DNA of 64,000 nucleotides from Bailinhaonella thermotolerans. Lineage in GTDB: Bacteria > Actinomycetota > Actinomycetes > Streptosporangiales > Streptosporangiaceae. Numbering within the stretch: position 1 is the first letter of the stretch; each line of letters begins with the position of its first letter. The notes under the pieces were generated by a model that saw only the letters and a program-made list of their open reading frames with translations, had not been told where the DNA came from and searched no databases. Positions 16,124 to 26,634 of the stretch are shown here, in pieces. The position numbers were made by a program, and so were the translations under genes. The stretch covers positions 248,001 through 312,000 of the forward strand of contig NZ_QZEY01000007.1 of NCBI RefSeq assembly GCF_003594875.1, read 5' to 3'.

Positions 16124-16163
16124 GATTTTGCCGGTTGAGAGCGCTCACGGCTATACCGGCCAT

Positions 16164-17633
16164 ATGCCAGATCTTCCCCATTTCATCGGCGGCGAGTTCG
16201 TGGCGGCCGGGCCGACGTTCGCCAACCACGATCCGCTGACCGGGCTCAGGACCGGCGGGGTCCACGAGGCCGATGCCGGGACCGTGGACCGCGCGGTCGA
16301 GGCCGCCCGCCGGGCCGCCCCCGGATGGGCCCGGACGCCCGCCGCCGAGCGCGCGGGCCTGCTGCGGCGCGTCGCCGACGAGCTGGAGCGCCGCTTCGAC
16401 GACCTGGTCGCGGCCGAGGTCGGGGACACCGGCAAGCCCGTGTCCCAGGCCCGCGAGCTGGACGTCCCGCGCGGGGCCGCCAACTTCCGCACGTTCGCCG
16501 AACTGGCGGCCAACCAGCCGGGGCAGGTCTTCGAGACCGTGACCGCCGCGGGCGAGCGCGCGCTGAACTACACGCTGCGCAAGCCCCTCGGCGTCGTCGC
16601 GATCATCGTGCCGTGGAACCTGCCGTTCCTCCTCGCCACCTGGAAGATCGCGCCCGCGCTGGCCTGCGGAAACACCGTGATCGTCAAGCCGTCGGAGGAG
16701 ACGCCCTCCTCGGTCACGCTGCTCGCCGAGATCATGCGGGACGTCGGCCTGCCCGACGGCGTGTTCAACGTGGTCCACGGCTTCGGCCCGGGCTCCGCCG
16801 GCCAGTACCTCACCGAGCACCCCGGCGTGGACGCGATCACCTTCACCGGCGAGAGCCGTACCGGGACCGCGATCATGCGGAGCGCGGCGCGGCGGGTGAA
16901 GCCGGTGAGCTTCGAGCTGGGCGGCAAGAACGCCGGGCTGGTCTTCGCCGACGCGGACCTGGACCAGGCGGTGGAGGGCGCGGTCCGCTCGGTGTTCACC
17001 AACGGCGGCCAGGTCTGCCTGTGCACCGAGCGGCTGTACGTCGAGCGTCCGGTCTTCGAGGAGTTCGCCGCGCGGCTGGCCGAGCGCGCCGCCGCCCTGC
17101 CGTACGCCCGGGCGGGCGAGACGGACCGGAAGGGCGTCACGATGATGCCGATGATCTCGGCGGGCCATCGGGACAAGGTGCTCTCCTACTACGAGCTGGC
17201 CCGGAGCGAGGGCGCGACGACGCTGGCCGGCGGCGGGGTCCCGGAGTTCGGCGACGAGCGCGACGGCGGGTACTTCGTCGAGCCGACCGTCTTCACCGGC
17301 CTGCCGCCGGCCGCCCGGCTCAACCGCGAGGAGGTCTTCGGCCCCGTCTGCCACATCGCCCCCTTCGACACCGAAGAGGAGGCCGTACGGCTGGCCAACG
17401 ACAGCGAGTACGGCCTGGCCGCGACCGTCTGGACCTCGAACCTGGACCGGGCCCACCGGGTCGGGGCGTCGCTGGAGGCCGGGATCGTCTGGGTGAATTG
17501 CTGGTTCCTGCGCGACCTGCGCACGCCGTTCGGCGGGGTCAAGCTGTCCGGGATCGGGCGCGAGGGCGGCGAGCACTCCCTCGCCTTCTACTCCGAGCCC
17601 ACCACCGTCTGCGTCAAGCTGGGAGACTCATGA
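16164..17633 (+). CDS. nbaE: 2-aminomuconate 6-semialdehyde dehydrogenase
   Basis: This 489-residue NAD-dependent aldehyde dehydrogenase oxidises the ring-cleavage semialdehyde. Landmarks are [30 protein letters not shown], the general base Glu in FELGGKNAG and the nucleophile in [14 protein letters not shown]. That Cys-Leu-Cys block is characteristic of hydroxymuconic/aminomuconic semialdehyde dehydrogenases. ATG 16164 has no ribosome site, and TATACC lies 6 bases upstream, so it may be leaderless. It is first in a seven-gene operon, and its stop overlaps the next start by ATGA. The order E-H-J-I-G-F-C equals that remembered for the Pseudomonas fluorescens nba cluster, which favours the amino over the hydroxy substrate. 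Confidence 0.87.
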   Translation: MPDLPHFIGGEFVAAGPTFANHDPLTGLRTGGVHEADAGTVDRAVEAARRAAPGWARTPAAERAGLLRRVADELERRFDDLVAAEVGDTGKPVSQARELDVPRGAANFRTFAELAANQPGQVFETVTAAGERALNYTLRKPLGVVAIIVPWNLPFLLATWKIAPALACGNTVIVKPSEETPSSVTLLAEIMRDVGLPDGVFNVVHGFGPGSAGQYLTEHPGVDAITFTGESRTGTAIMRSAARRVKPVSFELGGKNAGLVFADADLDQAVEGAVRSVFTNGGQVCLCTERLYVERPVFEEFAARLAERAAALPYARAGETDRKGVTMMPMISAGHRDKVLSYYELARSEGATTLAGGGVPEFGDERDGGYFVEPTVFTGLPPAARLNREEVFGPVCHIAPFDTEEEAVRLANDSEYGLAATVWTSNLDRAHRVGASLEAGIVWVNCWFLRDLRTPFGGVKLSGIGREGGEHSLAFYSEPTTVCVKLGDS

Positions 17634-18397
17634 GCATCGAGAAGGCCGCCGCGCGGCTGCGCGAGGCCGCCGGGACGCGCACCCCGTGCGCCCCGGTCCG
17701 CGACCTGATCGGCACGGTCGAGGAGGCGTACGCCGTCCAGCGGGTCGCCGTCGAGCACGGGGTCGCCGAGGGCCGCCGCCTGGTCGGCCACAAGATCGGG
17801 CTGACGAACCCGGCGGTGCAGGCGCAGCTCGGGGTGGACACGCCGGACTTCGGCGCGCTCTTCGCCGACATGGCGTACGCCGACGGCGCGCCGATCCCGA
17901 CCGGCGCGCTGCTGCAGCCGCGCGCGGAGGCCGAGGTGGCGCTCGTGCTGGGCCGGGACCTGCCGGACGGGCCGTGCACGGTCGCGGACGTCATCCGGGC
18001 GGCGGACTTCGCGCTCCCGGCGATCGAGATCGTGGACAGCCGCGTCGAGAACTGGGACATCACCCTGGTGGACACGGTGGCCGACAACGCCTCCAGCGGC
18101 CTGTTCGTGCTGGGCAACCGGCCGGTGCGGCTGGAGGACGTGGACCTGGGGCTGGCCGGGATGGTCATGACGCGCAACGGCCGGGAGGCGTCGGTCGGCG
18201 CGGGCGTCGCGTGCCTGGGGCACCCGCTGAACGCCGCGCTGTGGCTGGCCAACACGATGGCGGCGGCGGGCGAGCCGCTGCGCGAGGGGGAGATCCTGCT
18301 CACCGGCGCGCTCGGCCCGGTGGTCCCGGTCGAGGCGGGCGACGTCTTCGAGGCGCGCGTCGCCGGGCTCGGCTCGGTGCGGGCGGTGTTCGCGTGA
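17630..18397 (+). CDS. nbaH: 2-oxopent-4-enoate (2-keto-4-pentenoate) hydratase
   Basis: It has 255 residues and belongs to the fumarylacetoacetate hydrolase-like hydratase/decarboxylase superfamily. It adds water to 2-oxopent-4-enoate to give 4-hydroxy-2-oxovalerate. Visible motifs are [17 protein letters not shown], the metal-binding [28 protein letters not shown] and [11 protein letters not shown]. It overlaps the dehydrogenase stop (ATGA) and the next gene's GTG. A paralogue, the decarboxylase at 20504, is in the same operon. Assignment between the two rests on the GHKIG block here versus VKMGFTS there and on gene order. Confidence 0.87.
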   Translation: MSIEKAAARLREAAGTRTPCAPVRDLIGTVEEAYAVQRVAVEHGVAEGRRLVGHKIGLTNPAVQAQLGVDTPDFGALFADMAYADGAPIPTGALLQPRAEAEVALVLGRDLPDGPCTVADVIRAADFALPAIEIVDSRVENWDITLVDTVADNASSGLFVLGNRPVRLEDVDLGLAGMVMTRNGREASVGAGVACLGHPLNAALWLANTMAAAGEPLREGEILLTGALGPVVPVEAGDVFEARVAGLGSVRAVFA

Positions 18398-19374
18398 CCG
18401 CCCCGGTCTCCGCCGGGCGGGCGGGCGCGGGCCGTGCCGGATCCGCCGGGAGGACCAGGGTCGCGGTGATCGGGTCGGGGAACATCGGCACCGACCTGAT
18501 GTTCAAGATCAAGCTGTCGAAGACGCTGGAGATCGTCGCGATGGCGGGCGTGGACCCGGCCTCGGACGGGCTCGCGCGGGCCCGGCGGATGGGCGTGGCG
18601 ACGACCGCCGAGGGCGTGGAGGGCCTGGTCGCGCTGCCGGAGTTCGCCGGGGTGGAGATCGTCTTCGACGCGACGTCGGCCGCCGCGCACGGGCGCAACG
18701 CCGAGGTGCTCGCCGCGCACGGGCGGCGGGTCGTGGACCTGACCCCGGCGGCGGCCGGGCCGTACGTCGTGCCGCCGGTGAACCTGGACGCGCACCTCGA
18801 CGCCCCGGACGTGAACATGGTGACCTGCGGCGGGCAGGCGACGATCCCGATCGTGGCCGCGGTCGCCCGGGTCACGCCGGTGCACTACGCCGAGATCGTG
18901 GCGTCGATCGCCTCGCGGTCGGCCGGCCCGGGCACGCGCGCCAACATCGACGAGTTCACCGAGACCACGGCGCGCGCGATCGAGCGGGTCGGCGGCGCGC
19001 GGGAGGGCAAGGCGATCATCGTCCTCAACCCCGCCGAGCCCCCGCTGATCATGCGGGACACGGTGTACTGCCTGGTCGGCGAGGCGGACCGGGAGGCCAT
19101 CGCGGCGTCGGTGGCCGAGATGGTCGCGGCGGTCCAGGCGTACGTGCCCGGATACCGCCTCAAGCAGGACGTGCAGTTCACCCGGCTGGCGCCCGGCGAG
19201 CCCGTGCCCGGCTCCGGGGACGGCGTGCCGGAGGCGGCCTGGCAGGTCAGCGTGTTCCTGGAGGTGGAGGGGGCGGCCCACTACCTGCCCGCGTACGCCG
19301 GGAACCTCGACATCATGACCTCGGCCGCCCTGCGCACGGCCGAGCGCATCGCCGAGAGGATGAGCGCCCGATGA
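18394..19374 (+). CDS. nbaJ: Acetaldehyde dehydrogenase (acylating)
   Basis: This 326-residue enzyme starts at GTG 18394, overlapping the hydratase stop (GTGA). It converts acetaldehyde released by the aldolase to acetyl-CoA with NAD and CoA. The dinucleotide motif [29 protein letters not shown] and the catalytic Cys in [15 protein letters not shown] are those of DmpF/BphJ/MhpF enzymes. It forms a substrate-channelling complex with the aldolase encoded next, and the two genes overlap by ATGA. The first 20 residues before the Rossmann fold are Ala/Gly/Arg-rich. Confidence 0.94.
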   Translation: MTAPVSAGRAGAGRAGSAGRTRVAVIGSGNIGTDLMFKIKLSKTLEIVAMAGVDPASDGLARARRMGVATTAEGVEGLVALPEFAGVEIVFDATSAAAHGRNAEVLAAHGRRVVDLTPAAAGPYVVPPVNLDAHLDAPDVNMVTCGGQATIPIVAAVARVTPVHYAEIVASIASRSAGPGTRANIDEFTETTARAIERVGGAREGKAIIVLNPAEPPLIMRDTVYCLVGEADREAIAASVAEMVAAVQAYVPGYRLKQDVQFTRLAPGEPVPGSGDGVPEAAWQVSVFLEVEGAAHYLPAYAGNLDIMTSAALRTAERIAERMSAR

Positions 19375-20501
19375 ACGAGACGAGCGGGCCGGGCCGGGCG
19401 ACCGGGACGAGCGGGACGAGCGGGACGACCCGGGAGGGTGACGCCAGCCGGGCGGGCGCGGGGGCCCCGGGGCGGATGTACGTCCAGGACGTGACGCTCC
19501 GGGACGGCATGCACGCCATCCGCCACCGGTACACCGTCGAGCAGGCGCGGGAGATCGCGCGTGCGCTGGACGCCGCCGGGGTGGACGCGATCGAGGTCGC
19601 GCACGGCGACGGCCTGGCCGGGTCCAGCTTCAACTACGGCGCCGGGGCCCACACCGACTGGGAGTGGATCGAGGCCGTGGCGGACGCCGTACGGCGGGCC
19701 AGGCTGACGACGCTGCTGCTGCCCGGCATCGGCACCGTCAAGGACCTGCGGCGCGCGTACGACCTCGGGGTGCGGTCGGTCCGGGTGGCCACGCACTGCA
19801 CGGAGGCGGACATCTCCGCGCAGCACATCGCGGCCGCGCGGGAGCTGGGCATGGACGTGGCCGGGTTCCTGATGATGTCCCACATGGCCCCGCCGGACGA
19901 GCTGGCGCGGCAGGCGAGGCTGATGGAGTCGTACGGCGCGCACTGCGTGTACGTCACGGACTCCGGCGGCGCGCTGACCATGGACGGCGTGCGGGAGCGG
20001 TTCGCGGCGTTCCGCGAGGCGCTGGACCCGGCGACGCAGACGGGCATCCACGCGCACCACAACCTCGGGCTGGGCGTCGCGAACTCCGTGGTGGCCGTCG
20101 AGGGCGGCGCGACCCGGGTGGACGCGTCGCTGGCCGGGATGGGCGCGGGCGCGGGGAACTGCCCGATCGAGGTGTTCATCGCGGTCGCCGACCGGATGGG
20201 CTGGGAGCACGGCTGCGACCTGTTCGCGCTGACGGACGCGGCCGACGACCTGATCAGGCCGCTCCAGGACCGGCCGGTGCGGGTGGACAGGGAGACGCTG
20301 ACGCTCGGGTACGCCGGGGTCTACTCCAGCTTCCTGCGGCACGCCGAGGCCGCCGCCGAGCGGTACGGGCTGGACACGCGCGAGATCCTCGTGGAGGTGG
20401 GCCGCCGCCGGATGGTGGGCGGCCAGGAGGACATGATCGTCGATGTGGCGCTGGACCTGCTGAAGGCCCGGGAGACCGCCGGCGACGGAGCGGGAAGGTG
20501 A
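19371..20501 (+). CDS. nbaI: 4-hydroxy-2-oxovalerate aldolase
   Basis: The enzyme has 376 residues and splits 4-hydroxy-2-oxovalerate into pyruvate and acetaldehyde. The DmpG/BphI barrel starts at about residue 36, with [15 protein letters not shown] (metal and catalytic residues). [42 protein letters not shown] and AGAGNCPIE follow. The first 35 residues are an unusual Gly/Thr/Ser-rich extension ([10 protein letters not shown]) not expected in the family. ATG 19371 overlaps the preceding stop, which supports this start despite the extension. It should pair with the acylating dehydrogenase. Confidence 0.94.
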   Translation: MNETSGPGRATGTSGTSGTTREGDASRAGAGAPGRMYVQDVTLRDGMHAIRHRYTVEQAREIARALDAAGVDAIEVAHGDGLAGSSFNYGAGAHTDWEWIEAVADAVRRARLTTLLLPGIGTVKDLRRAYDLGVRSVRVATHCTEADISAQHIAAARELGMDVAGFLMMSHMAPPDELARQARLMESYGAHCVYVTDSGGALTMDGVRERFAAFREALDPATQTGIHAHHNLGLGVANSVVAVEGGATRVDASLAGMGAGAGNCPIEVFIAVADRMGWEHGCDLFALTDAADDLIRPLQDRPVRVDRETLTLGYAGVYSSFLRHAEAAAERYGLDTREILVEVGRRRMVGGQEDMIVDVALDLLKARETAGDGAGR

Positions 20502-20503
20502 GC

Positions 20504-21231
20504 ATGATCGACCCGGTGGAGCTGGCCGCGCGGCTGGACGAGGCCGCCCGGACGCCGAAGGCGGTGCCGCAGCCGGAGCAGGCGTTCGACGTGTCCACGG
20601 CGTACGCCGCGCAGCGGGAGCTGCTGGCGCTGCGGCAGGCGCGCGGGGAGCGCCTGGCGGGGGTGAAGATGGGCTTCACCAGCCGGGCGAAGATGGCGCA
20701 GATGGGCGTGTCCGACCTGATCTGGGGGCGGCTGACCGACGCGATGCGGGTGCCCGACGGCGGGACGATCGACCTGTCGGCCTACGTGCATCCGCGGGTG
20801 GAGCCCGAGGTGGCCTTCCTGCTCGGCGAGGGCGGGTCCGTCGAGGCGGTGGCCCCGGCGCTGGAGATCATCGACTCGCGCTACGAGGACTTCCGGTTCT
20901 CGCTGGAGAGCGTGATCGCCGACAACGCCTCGTCGTCCGGGTTCGTGCTCGGCCCGTGGTCGCCGGTCCCCGAGGGGCTGGAGAACCTGGGCGTGGTCAT
21001 GAGCTTCGACGGCGTCCCGGTCCAGGTCGGGTCCACGGCCGCGATCCTCGGGGACCCGCGCCGCGCCCTGGCCGGCGCCGTACGGCTGACGCGGGACGCG
21101 GGCCTGGCGCTGGAGCCGGGCTGGGTCGTGCTCGCGGGCGCGGCGACGGCGGCCGAGGCGCTGCGCCCCGGCGTCCACGTGCGCGCCGAGGTCGCCCGCC
21201 TCGGCGCGGTCGAGTTCAGCGTGGAGGCGTC

Positions 21232-21235
<4 letters not shown>
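20504..21235 (+). CDS. nbaG: 2-oxo-3-hexenedioate (4-oxalocrotonate) decarboxylase
   Basis: The protein has 243 residues in the same superfamily as the hydratase. Motifs are [18 protein letters not shown], the metal-site block [29 protein letters not shown] and [11 protein letters not shown]. It decarboxylates 4-oxalocrotonate to 2-oxopent-4-enoate. ATG 20504 is used because GGAAGG lies upstream at a workable distance. GTG 20498 in the same frame overlaps the aldolase stop in the GTGA style of this operon and is an equal alternative. Confidence 0.88.
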
Positions 21236-22273
<1,038 letters not shown>

Positions 22274-22293
22274 CGTCCCGCGAGGACGGCCGA

Positions 22294-22323
22294 GGGCCCG
22301 GCACGGCTCGCCGTGCCGGGCCC
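22294..22323 (+). terminator. Intrinsic terminator of the aminomuconate operon
   Basis: A perfect 13-bp stem (22294-22306 with 22311-22323) has loop CTCG and begins 20 bases after the last stop codon. It is followed by TTCC. Confidence 0.8.
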
Positions 22324-22363
22324 TTCCGCGTCCGCCGGTCCGCGCGGCCACGAGACCGGCAAA

Positions 22364-22402
22364 ACGTTGACAGTGTCACCGTCATGGTGACACTGTCAAC
22401 GT
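22364..22402. promoter_or_regulatory. Perfect 17-bp inverted repeat: operator/promoter of merR-VIT operon
   Basis: Arms 22364-22380 and 22386-22402 are exact inverted repeats around GTCAT. The repeat contains a consensus -35 TTGACA (22368-22373). Sixteen bases later comes GACACT, which would act as -10. The right arm ends at the base before ATG 22403, so the mRNA would be leaderless. MerR proteins bind long inverted repeats inside their promoters, which supports autoregulation. Confidence 0.8.
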
Positions 22403-23227
22403 ATGGAGTGGACGATCGGGGAGCTCGCCGAGCGGGCCGTGGCCGCGCTCACCTCCGACGACGCCCCCTCCATCGACAACCGCCGCGTCCGCGACCTCCC
22501 GAACGAACGGCTCATCCGGTGGTACACCTCCACCGGTCTCCTGGACCCGCCCGCCCGCCGGGGCCGCGTCGCGCTGTACGGCCCCCGCCACCTCCTCCAG
22601 TTGGTGGCGATCAAACGCCTCCAGGCCGAGGGCCTGTCCCTCACCGCCATCCAGGCCCGGCTGGCCGGCGCCACCGACGCGACGCTCACCCGCGCCGCCC
22701 GCCTCCCGGCCCCGCCGCCCTCCTCCGCGCGCGCCCGCCGGGGGACGCCGCCCGCGCCGTCCCCCGGCGCCCCGCCCCTCGACGCCCCGCCCATCGACGC
22801 CCCGCCGCCGAGCCCGGCACCGCCCGCCCCGCCGCCGGGCACCCCATCACCACTCGCTTCGCCGCCTCCCGCCCCGTCAGGCCCCTCCCCCGCCGCCCCG
22901 GCCGCGCGTTCCCCCCGGTACGGCGGGCCGCGCCCGGAGTCATCCGTACGGTGCGACGACGGGTCCGTCACCTCCCCGCCCGCGGGACCGGGCGAGGACG
23001 GCCCGGCGCCCGGCCGCCTGCCCGGACGGGAATCCCGGCATGAAGACCGGCCGGAGCGGGCATTCTGGGCCGAGCCGCCGGGACTGGTCCACGGCGTACG
23101 GCTGGCGCCCGGCCTGACGTTGCTGCTGGAGGCGGGGCGCGCGCCGGGCGAGGAGGACGCGCGGGCCATCGCGGCGGCGGCCCTGCCCCTGATCGACGAG
23201 CTCACCCGGAGGGGACTGCTCCCATGA
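22403..23227 (+). CDS. MerR-family regulator with long Pro-rich linker
   Basis: The protein has 274 residues. Residues 1-90 form a MerR winged helix-turn-helix (WTIGELAERA, then RLIRWYTSTGLLDPPARRGRVALYGPRHLLQLVAIKRLQAEGLSL). An unusual insert, SDDAPSIDNRRVRDLPN, sits between the two DNA-contact helices. Residues 100-210 are Pro/Ala-rich and likely disordered. The C-terminal 60 residues (FWAEPPGLVHGVRLAPGLTLLLEAG) form a small conserved-looking module that may bind an effector or the neighbour. The stop overlaps the VIT/VWA start (ATGA). The operator upstream indicates autoregulation. The signal sensed is unknown. Confidence 0.82.
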   Translation: MEWTIGELAERAVAALTSDDAPSIDNRRVRDLPNERLIRWYTSTGLLDPPARRGRVALYGPRHLLQLVAIKRLQAEGLSLTAIQARLAGATDATLTRAARLPAPPPSSARARRGTPPAPSPGAPPLDAPPIDAPPPSPAPPAPPPGTPSPLASPPPAPSGPSPAAPAARSPRYGGPRPESSVRCDDGSVTSPPAGPGEDGPAPGRLPGRESRHEDRPERAFWAEPPGLVHGVRLAPGLTLLLEAGRAPGEEDARAIAAAALPLIDELTRRGLLP

Positions 23228-25662
23228 TCATCGCACCGCTCCCCGAGACCCCGCCCCTGCCGGACGCCGGCCTCGGCGCCCTCGCCACCGAGCGCGGCAA
23301 CCTGCCCCTGGACAGCGTGGACGTCCACGCCGTGATCACCGGCCCGGCCGCGGCCGTCACCGTGACCCAGGGGTTCCGCAACCCCTTCGACCAGCCGCTC
23401 GAGGCGACCTACGTCTTCCCCCTCCCCGCCCGCGCGGCGGTGACGGCCATGCGCATGGAGGCGGCCGACCACACCGTGGAAGGCGTCCTCAAGGAGCGGG
23501 CGGAGGCCCGGGCCGAGTACGACGCCGCGATCGCCGCCGGGCACCGCGCCGCCATCGCCGAGGAGGACCGGCCCGACGTCTTCACCATGCGCGTCGGCAA
23601 CATCGCCCCCGGCGAGCGGGTGACCGTCCGCCTGGCCCTGACCCAGCCCCTCCCCTACGAGGACGGCGCGGCCACCTTCCGCTTCCCCCTGGTGGTCGCC
23701 CCCCGCTACGTCCCCGGCGCCCCGATCGACGTCACGCCGTCAGGCCAGGGCGTCGAGCCCGACACCGACGCCGTCCCCGACGCCTCCCGGGTGACCCCGC
23801 CCACCCTCCTGCCCGGCTTCCCCAACCCGGTACGGCTGTCGCTGACCGCCGAGCTGGCCCCCGGCTGCCCGCCGTACGACAGGATCGAGTCGGCGCTCCA
23901 CGTGGTCGCGCGGGACGAGCGCACCATCAGCCTCCAGCCCGGCGAGCGCCTCGACCGGGACTTCGTCCTGCGCCTGCGCGCCGCGCCCGGCGCGACCACG
24001 CTCACCCTCACCCCCGACGCCGAGGACGCCGGCGGGCGGGAGGGCGGCGACCGCGCGGACGGCCCCGGCGAGGGCACGTTCACGCTGACGCTCATGCCGC
24101 CCGCCGGCGAGACGGCCGGGCGGGAGCGGGACGTGGTGCTGGTCCTGGACCGGTCGGGGAGCATGGCCGGGTGGAAGATCGTCGCGGCGCGGAGGGCGGC
24201 GGCCCGGATCGTGGACACGCTCACCGAGCGGGACCGGTTCGCGGTGCTGGCGTTCGACCACCAGGTCGAGGCCGCCCACGACGGGCTGGTGGCCGGGAGC
24301 GACCGGAACCGGTTCCGGGCGGTCGAGCACCTGGCGCGGCTGGAGGCGCGGGGCGGCACCGAGATGGTCGCGCCGCTGGAGCGGGCCGTCGCGCTGCTGT
24401 CCGGCGGCGCCGCGCCGGGCTCCGGCGGGCGTGACGCGGTGCTGGTGCTCGTCACGGACGGGCAGGTGGCGAACGAGGACCAGATCCTGCGGCGGATCCC
24501 CCTGGCCGGGGTGCGTGTGCACACGGTGGGGATCGACCGCGCGGTGAACGCGGGGTTCCTCGGGCGGCTGGCGATGCTCGGGCGGGGCCGGTGCGAGCTG
24601 GTCGAGTCGGAGGAGCGGCTGGACGAGGCGATGGAGCACATCCACCGGCGGATCGGGTCGCCCGCGCTGACCGACGTCCAGCTCGCGGCCGGCGGGTTCG
24701 AGGTCGTCGAGGGCACGGTCACCGGCGGGCGCGACCTGTTCCCCGGGGTGCCGCTGGTGATCCGGGGGCGCTGGCGCGGGGCGGCCGGGGGCACGCCCGC
24801 CGTCCGGGCCGTGACCCCGGACGGGGAGCCGTGGGAGCGGCCGGTCGAGGCGCGCGCCGCCGACGATCCGGCGGCGGCCGTGCTCTGGGCGCGGGCGCGC
24901 GTGCGGGACCTGGAGGACGCGTACGCCACGGGGCGGCACGAGCTGCGCGACGAGATCGTGGCGACGTCGCTGCGGTACGGCGTGCTGTGCCGGTTCACGG
25001 CGTTCGTCGCGGTGGACTCGCGCGCCACGGGCGCCGAGGGATCGCCGCACCGGGTGATCCAGCCGGTGGAGCTCCCCTCGGGCTGGGAGATGCCCGCGCC
25101 CGCCGCGCCGGGAGCCCGCGGGTTCGCGGCGGAGGCGGCCGCGTTCACCGCGGGGACCTTCGCGGGCGGGGCGACGCTCCCGCGGTCCCTCTCCGTCCCG
25201 CCGGAGAGCCCCCCGCTCGCCGGCGGCCCGGGCACGGCCGCCGGGCCGTTCCCCGCCCGCCGCGCCGCCGCCGAGGCGCCCGCGGCCAAGCGCCGGGCCA
25301 TGCCGCCCGGCAGCCGCCCGGTCGGGGCGGAGGTGGTGCGGGAGGTGCTGCGCGAGGAGCTGGCCCGCCTGCACGACCTGGAGACGGCCCCGCCCGCCGA
25401 ACGCCGGAGCCACCTGTCCGACCTGGTCACCCGCCTGGGGGCGTTCCTGCGGGACTGGTGGCCCGCCGATGAGGAGACCGCCGAGATCCTGCGGGACCTG
25501 GAGAGCGCCCTCCCCCGCCTCGACCCGGCGGCCCCCTCGGCGGACCGCTCCGCCACGGACCTGGCCACCCGCTGGGCCCACGCCGTCCAGGTCCTCGAAG
25601 CCCACCTCACCCCGGGCCGCCCGGGCCCCGCGCCGGACGCTCCCCGCGAGTTCTGGACCTGA
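23224..25662 (+). CDS. VIT and von Willebrand factor A domain protein
   Basis: This 812-residue protein lacks a signal peptide and membrane segments. A VIT domain (about 15-150) contains VTVTQGFRNPFDQPLEATYVFPLP and VEGVLKERAEARAEYDAAI, as in inter-alpha-trypsin inhibitor proteins. The VWA domain (about 300-475) has a complete metal-site: DRSGSM, the Thr in GGTEM and the Asp in VTDGQ. The region 550-620 resembles the post-VWA segment of bacterial VIT proteins, and the C-terminal 150 residues contain helices around a Pro-rich linker. Function is unknown; VWA sites usually bind a protein partner through Mg. Coupling to a MerR regulator suggests an inducible stress or envelope role, but that is conjecture. 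Confidence 0.88.
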   Translation: MIIAPLPETPPLPDAGLGALATERGNLPLDSVDVHAVITGPAAAVTVTQGFRNPFDQPLEATYVFPLPARAAVTAMRMEAADHTVEGVLKERAEARAEYDAAIAAGHRAAIAEEDRPDVFTMRVGNIAPGERVTVRLALTQPLPYEDGAATFRFPLVVAPRYVPGAPIDVTPSGQGVEPDTDAVPDASRVTPPTLLPGFPNPVRLSLTAELAPGCPPYDRIESALHVVARDERTISLQPGERLDRDFVLRLRAAPGATTLTLTPDAEDAGGREGGDRADGPGEGTFTLTLMPPAGETAGRERDVVLVLDRSGSMAGWKIVAARRAAARIVDTLTERDRFAVLAFDHQVEAAHDGLVAGSDRNRFRAVEHLARLEARGGTEMVAPLERAVALLSGGAAPGSGGRDAVLVLVTDGQVANEDQILRRIPLAGVRVHTVGIDRAVNAGFLGRLAMLGRGRCELVESEERLDEAMEHIHRRIGSPALTDVQLAAGGFEVVEGTVTGGRDLFPGVPLVIRGRWRGAAGGTPAVRAVTPDGEPWERPVEARAADDPAAAVLWARARVRDLEDAYATGRHELRDEIVATSLRYGVLCRFTAFVAVDSRATGAEGSPHRVIQPVELPSGWEMPAPAAPGARGFAAEAAAFTAGTFAGGATLPRSLSVPPESPPLAGGPGTAAGPFPARRAAAEAPAAKRRAMPPGSRPVGAEVVREVLREELARLHDLETAPPAERRSHLSDLVTRLGAFLRDWWPADEETAEILRDLESALPRLDPAAPSADRSATDLATRWAHAVQVLEAHLTPGRPGPAPDAPREFWT

Positions 25663-25667
25663 CGCGG

Positions 25668-25735
25668 CCGCCGTACGGCGAGAGCCCCGCCCTCCGGTCT
25701 TCCGGCCGGGGGACGGGGCTCTCGCCGTACGGCGG
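25668..25735. terminator. Bidirectional terminator with 22-bp perfect stem
   Basis: Arms 25668-25689 and 25714-25735 are exact inverted repeats, with a 24-base loop that itself contains CCGG elements. Each arm includes CCGTACGG. It lies between the convergent VIT/VWA and plsC genes and can serve both. Confidence 0.8.
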
Positions 25736-25744
25736 CGCGGGGCG

Positions 25745-26494
25745 TCAGTCGGTGGTGACGGCGGTCTGGTCCTCGGCCTTGGTGGCGCCGGTGCGGGCCT
25801 CCTGCTCGCGGGCGGCGCGAATCATGTCGATCTTGGCCTTGGTGGCGTACTTGTCGACGTACTCCTGGCCGGAGAGCTCCATCAGGGCGTACATGATCTC
25901 GTCGGTGACCGCGCGGAGGACGAGCCGGTCGGACTCCAGGCCGTAGTAGCGGGAGAAGTCCAGGGGCTTGCCGAAGCGCACGCCCGGGCGGACGCGGAAG
26001 TTCGGCATGAGCTTGCCGGGGGGCTGCAGCTCGTAGGTGCCGACCATGGCCATGGGGATGACCGGGACCCGGGCCTCCAGGACGAGGCGGGCGACGCCCG
26101 TCTTGCCCTTGTAGAGGCGGCCGTCGGGGGTGCGGGTGCCCTCGGGGTAGATGCCCAGCAGCTTGCCCTCGCGCAGGACGCGCAGGCCCGTCTTGATCGC
26201 GCGCTCGCCGGCCTGGCCGCCGGAGCGGTCCACCGGGATCACGCCGACGCCGCCCATGAAGCCCTTGCTGATGAGGCCCTTGATCCCGCGCCCGGTGAAG
26301 TACTCCGCCTTGCCGATGAACCACACCTTGCGCGGCAGCGGCAGCGGCCCGAAGAAGTGGTCGGAGAAGGACAGGTGGTTCCCGGCGATGATGGCGGGAC
26401 CTTCGCGGGGAACGTTCTCCACGCCTTCCGCCCAGGGACGGAACACCAGGTGGAGGATCGGGCTCAGAATGGCCTTCACCACCCAATAGAACAC
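25745..26494 (-). CDS. plsC: 1-acyl-sn-glycerol-3-phosphate acyltransferase-like protein
   Basis: The protein has 249 residues from GTG 26494, with AAGGGG six bases upstream; a longer frame opens at 26545 but runs through an inverted repeat. The PlsC/LPLAT domain has the catalytic NHLSFSDHFF (HX4D), the substrate block GVIPVDRSGG, YPEGTRTPDG and VPVIPMAMVGT. It has one membrane-associated N-terminal helix (VFYWVVKAILSPILHLVF). It transfers an acyl chain in phospholipid or phosphatidylinositol-mannoside synthesis. The equivalent M. tuberculosis gene, Rv2182c, lies near ArsA, FadD15 and PimB' genes too. Confidence 0.88.
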   Translation of the reverse strand: MFYWVVKAILSPILHLVFRPWAEGVENVPREGPAIIAGNHLSFSDHFFGPLPLPRKVWFIGKAEYFTGRGIKGLISKGFMGGVGVIPVDRSGGQAGERAIKTGLRVLREGKLLGIYPEGTRTPDGRLYKGKTGVARLVLEARVPVIPMAMVGTYELQPPGKLMPNFRVRPGVRFGKPLDFSRYYGLESDRLVLRAVTDEIMYALMELSGQEYVDKYATKAKIDMIRAAREQEARTGATKAEDQTAVTTD

Positions 26495-26527
26495 TCCCGA
26501 CCCCTTCCATGGATCAAAGCGCGATAT

Positions 26528-26545
26528 GTGCGAACATCTTCGCAC
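26528..26545. promoter_or_regulatory. 18-bp palindromic operator candidate between plsC and esterase
   Basis: GTGCGAA (26528-26534), CATC, TTCGCAC (26539-26545) is a perfect inverted repeat in the 140-bp divergent spacer. It resembles but does not match the LexA box, whose half-sites are two bases further apart. It probably binds a dimeric repressor controlling one or both lipid-related genes. Confidence 0.5.
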
Positions 26546-26634
26546 CCTCGCCCGCCAACACCTACACCTGGATTGCCGGGATCGCCCGTGCGACGATGCG
26601 ATCCGTGCCCCAACGAGCCGAGGGGAGGCATCCG

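Noticed and set aside
22274-22363. nbaD (ACMS decarboxylase) remnant after HAAO
   Set aside because: The spacer is only a terminator and promoter DNA; no amidohydrolase sequence is present.
23706-26510. 934-codon minus-strand frame spanning the VIT/VWA gene and plsC
   Set aside because: Shadow frame; it runs through a terminator and two well-supported genes.
26528-26545. LexA/SOS box
   Set aside because: The LexA consensus needs CGAAC-N4-GTTCG; here the half-sites are two bases closer and one differs, so an SOS assignment is not supported.
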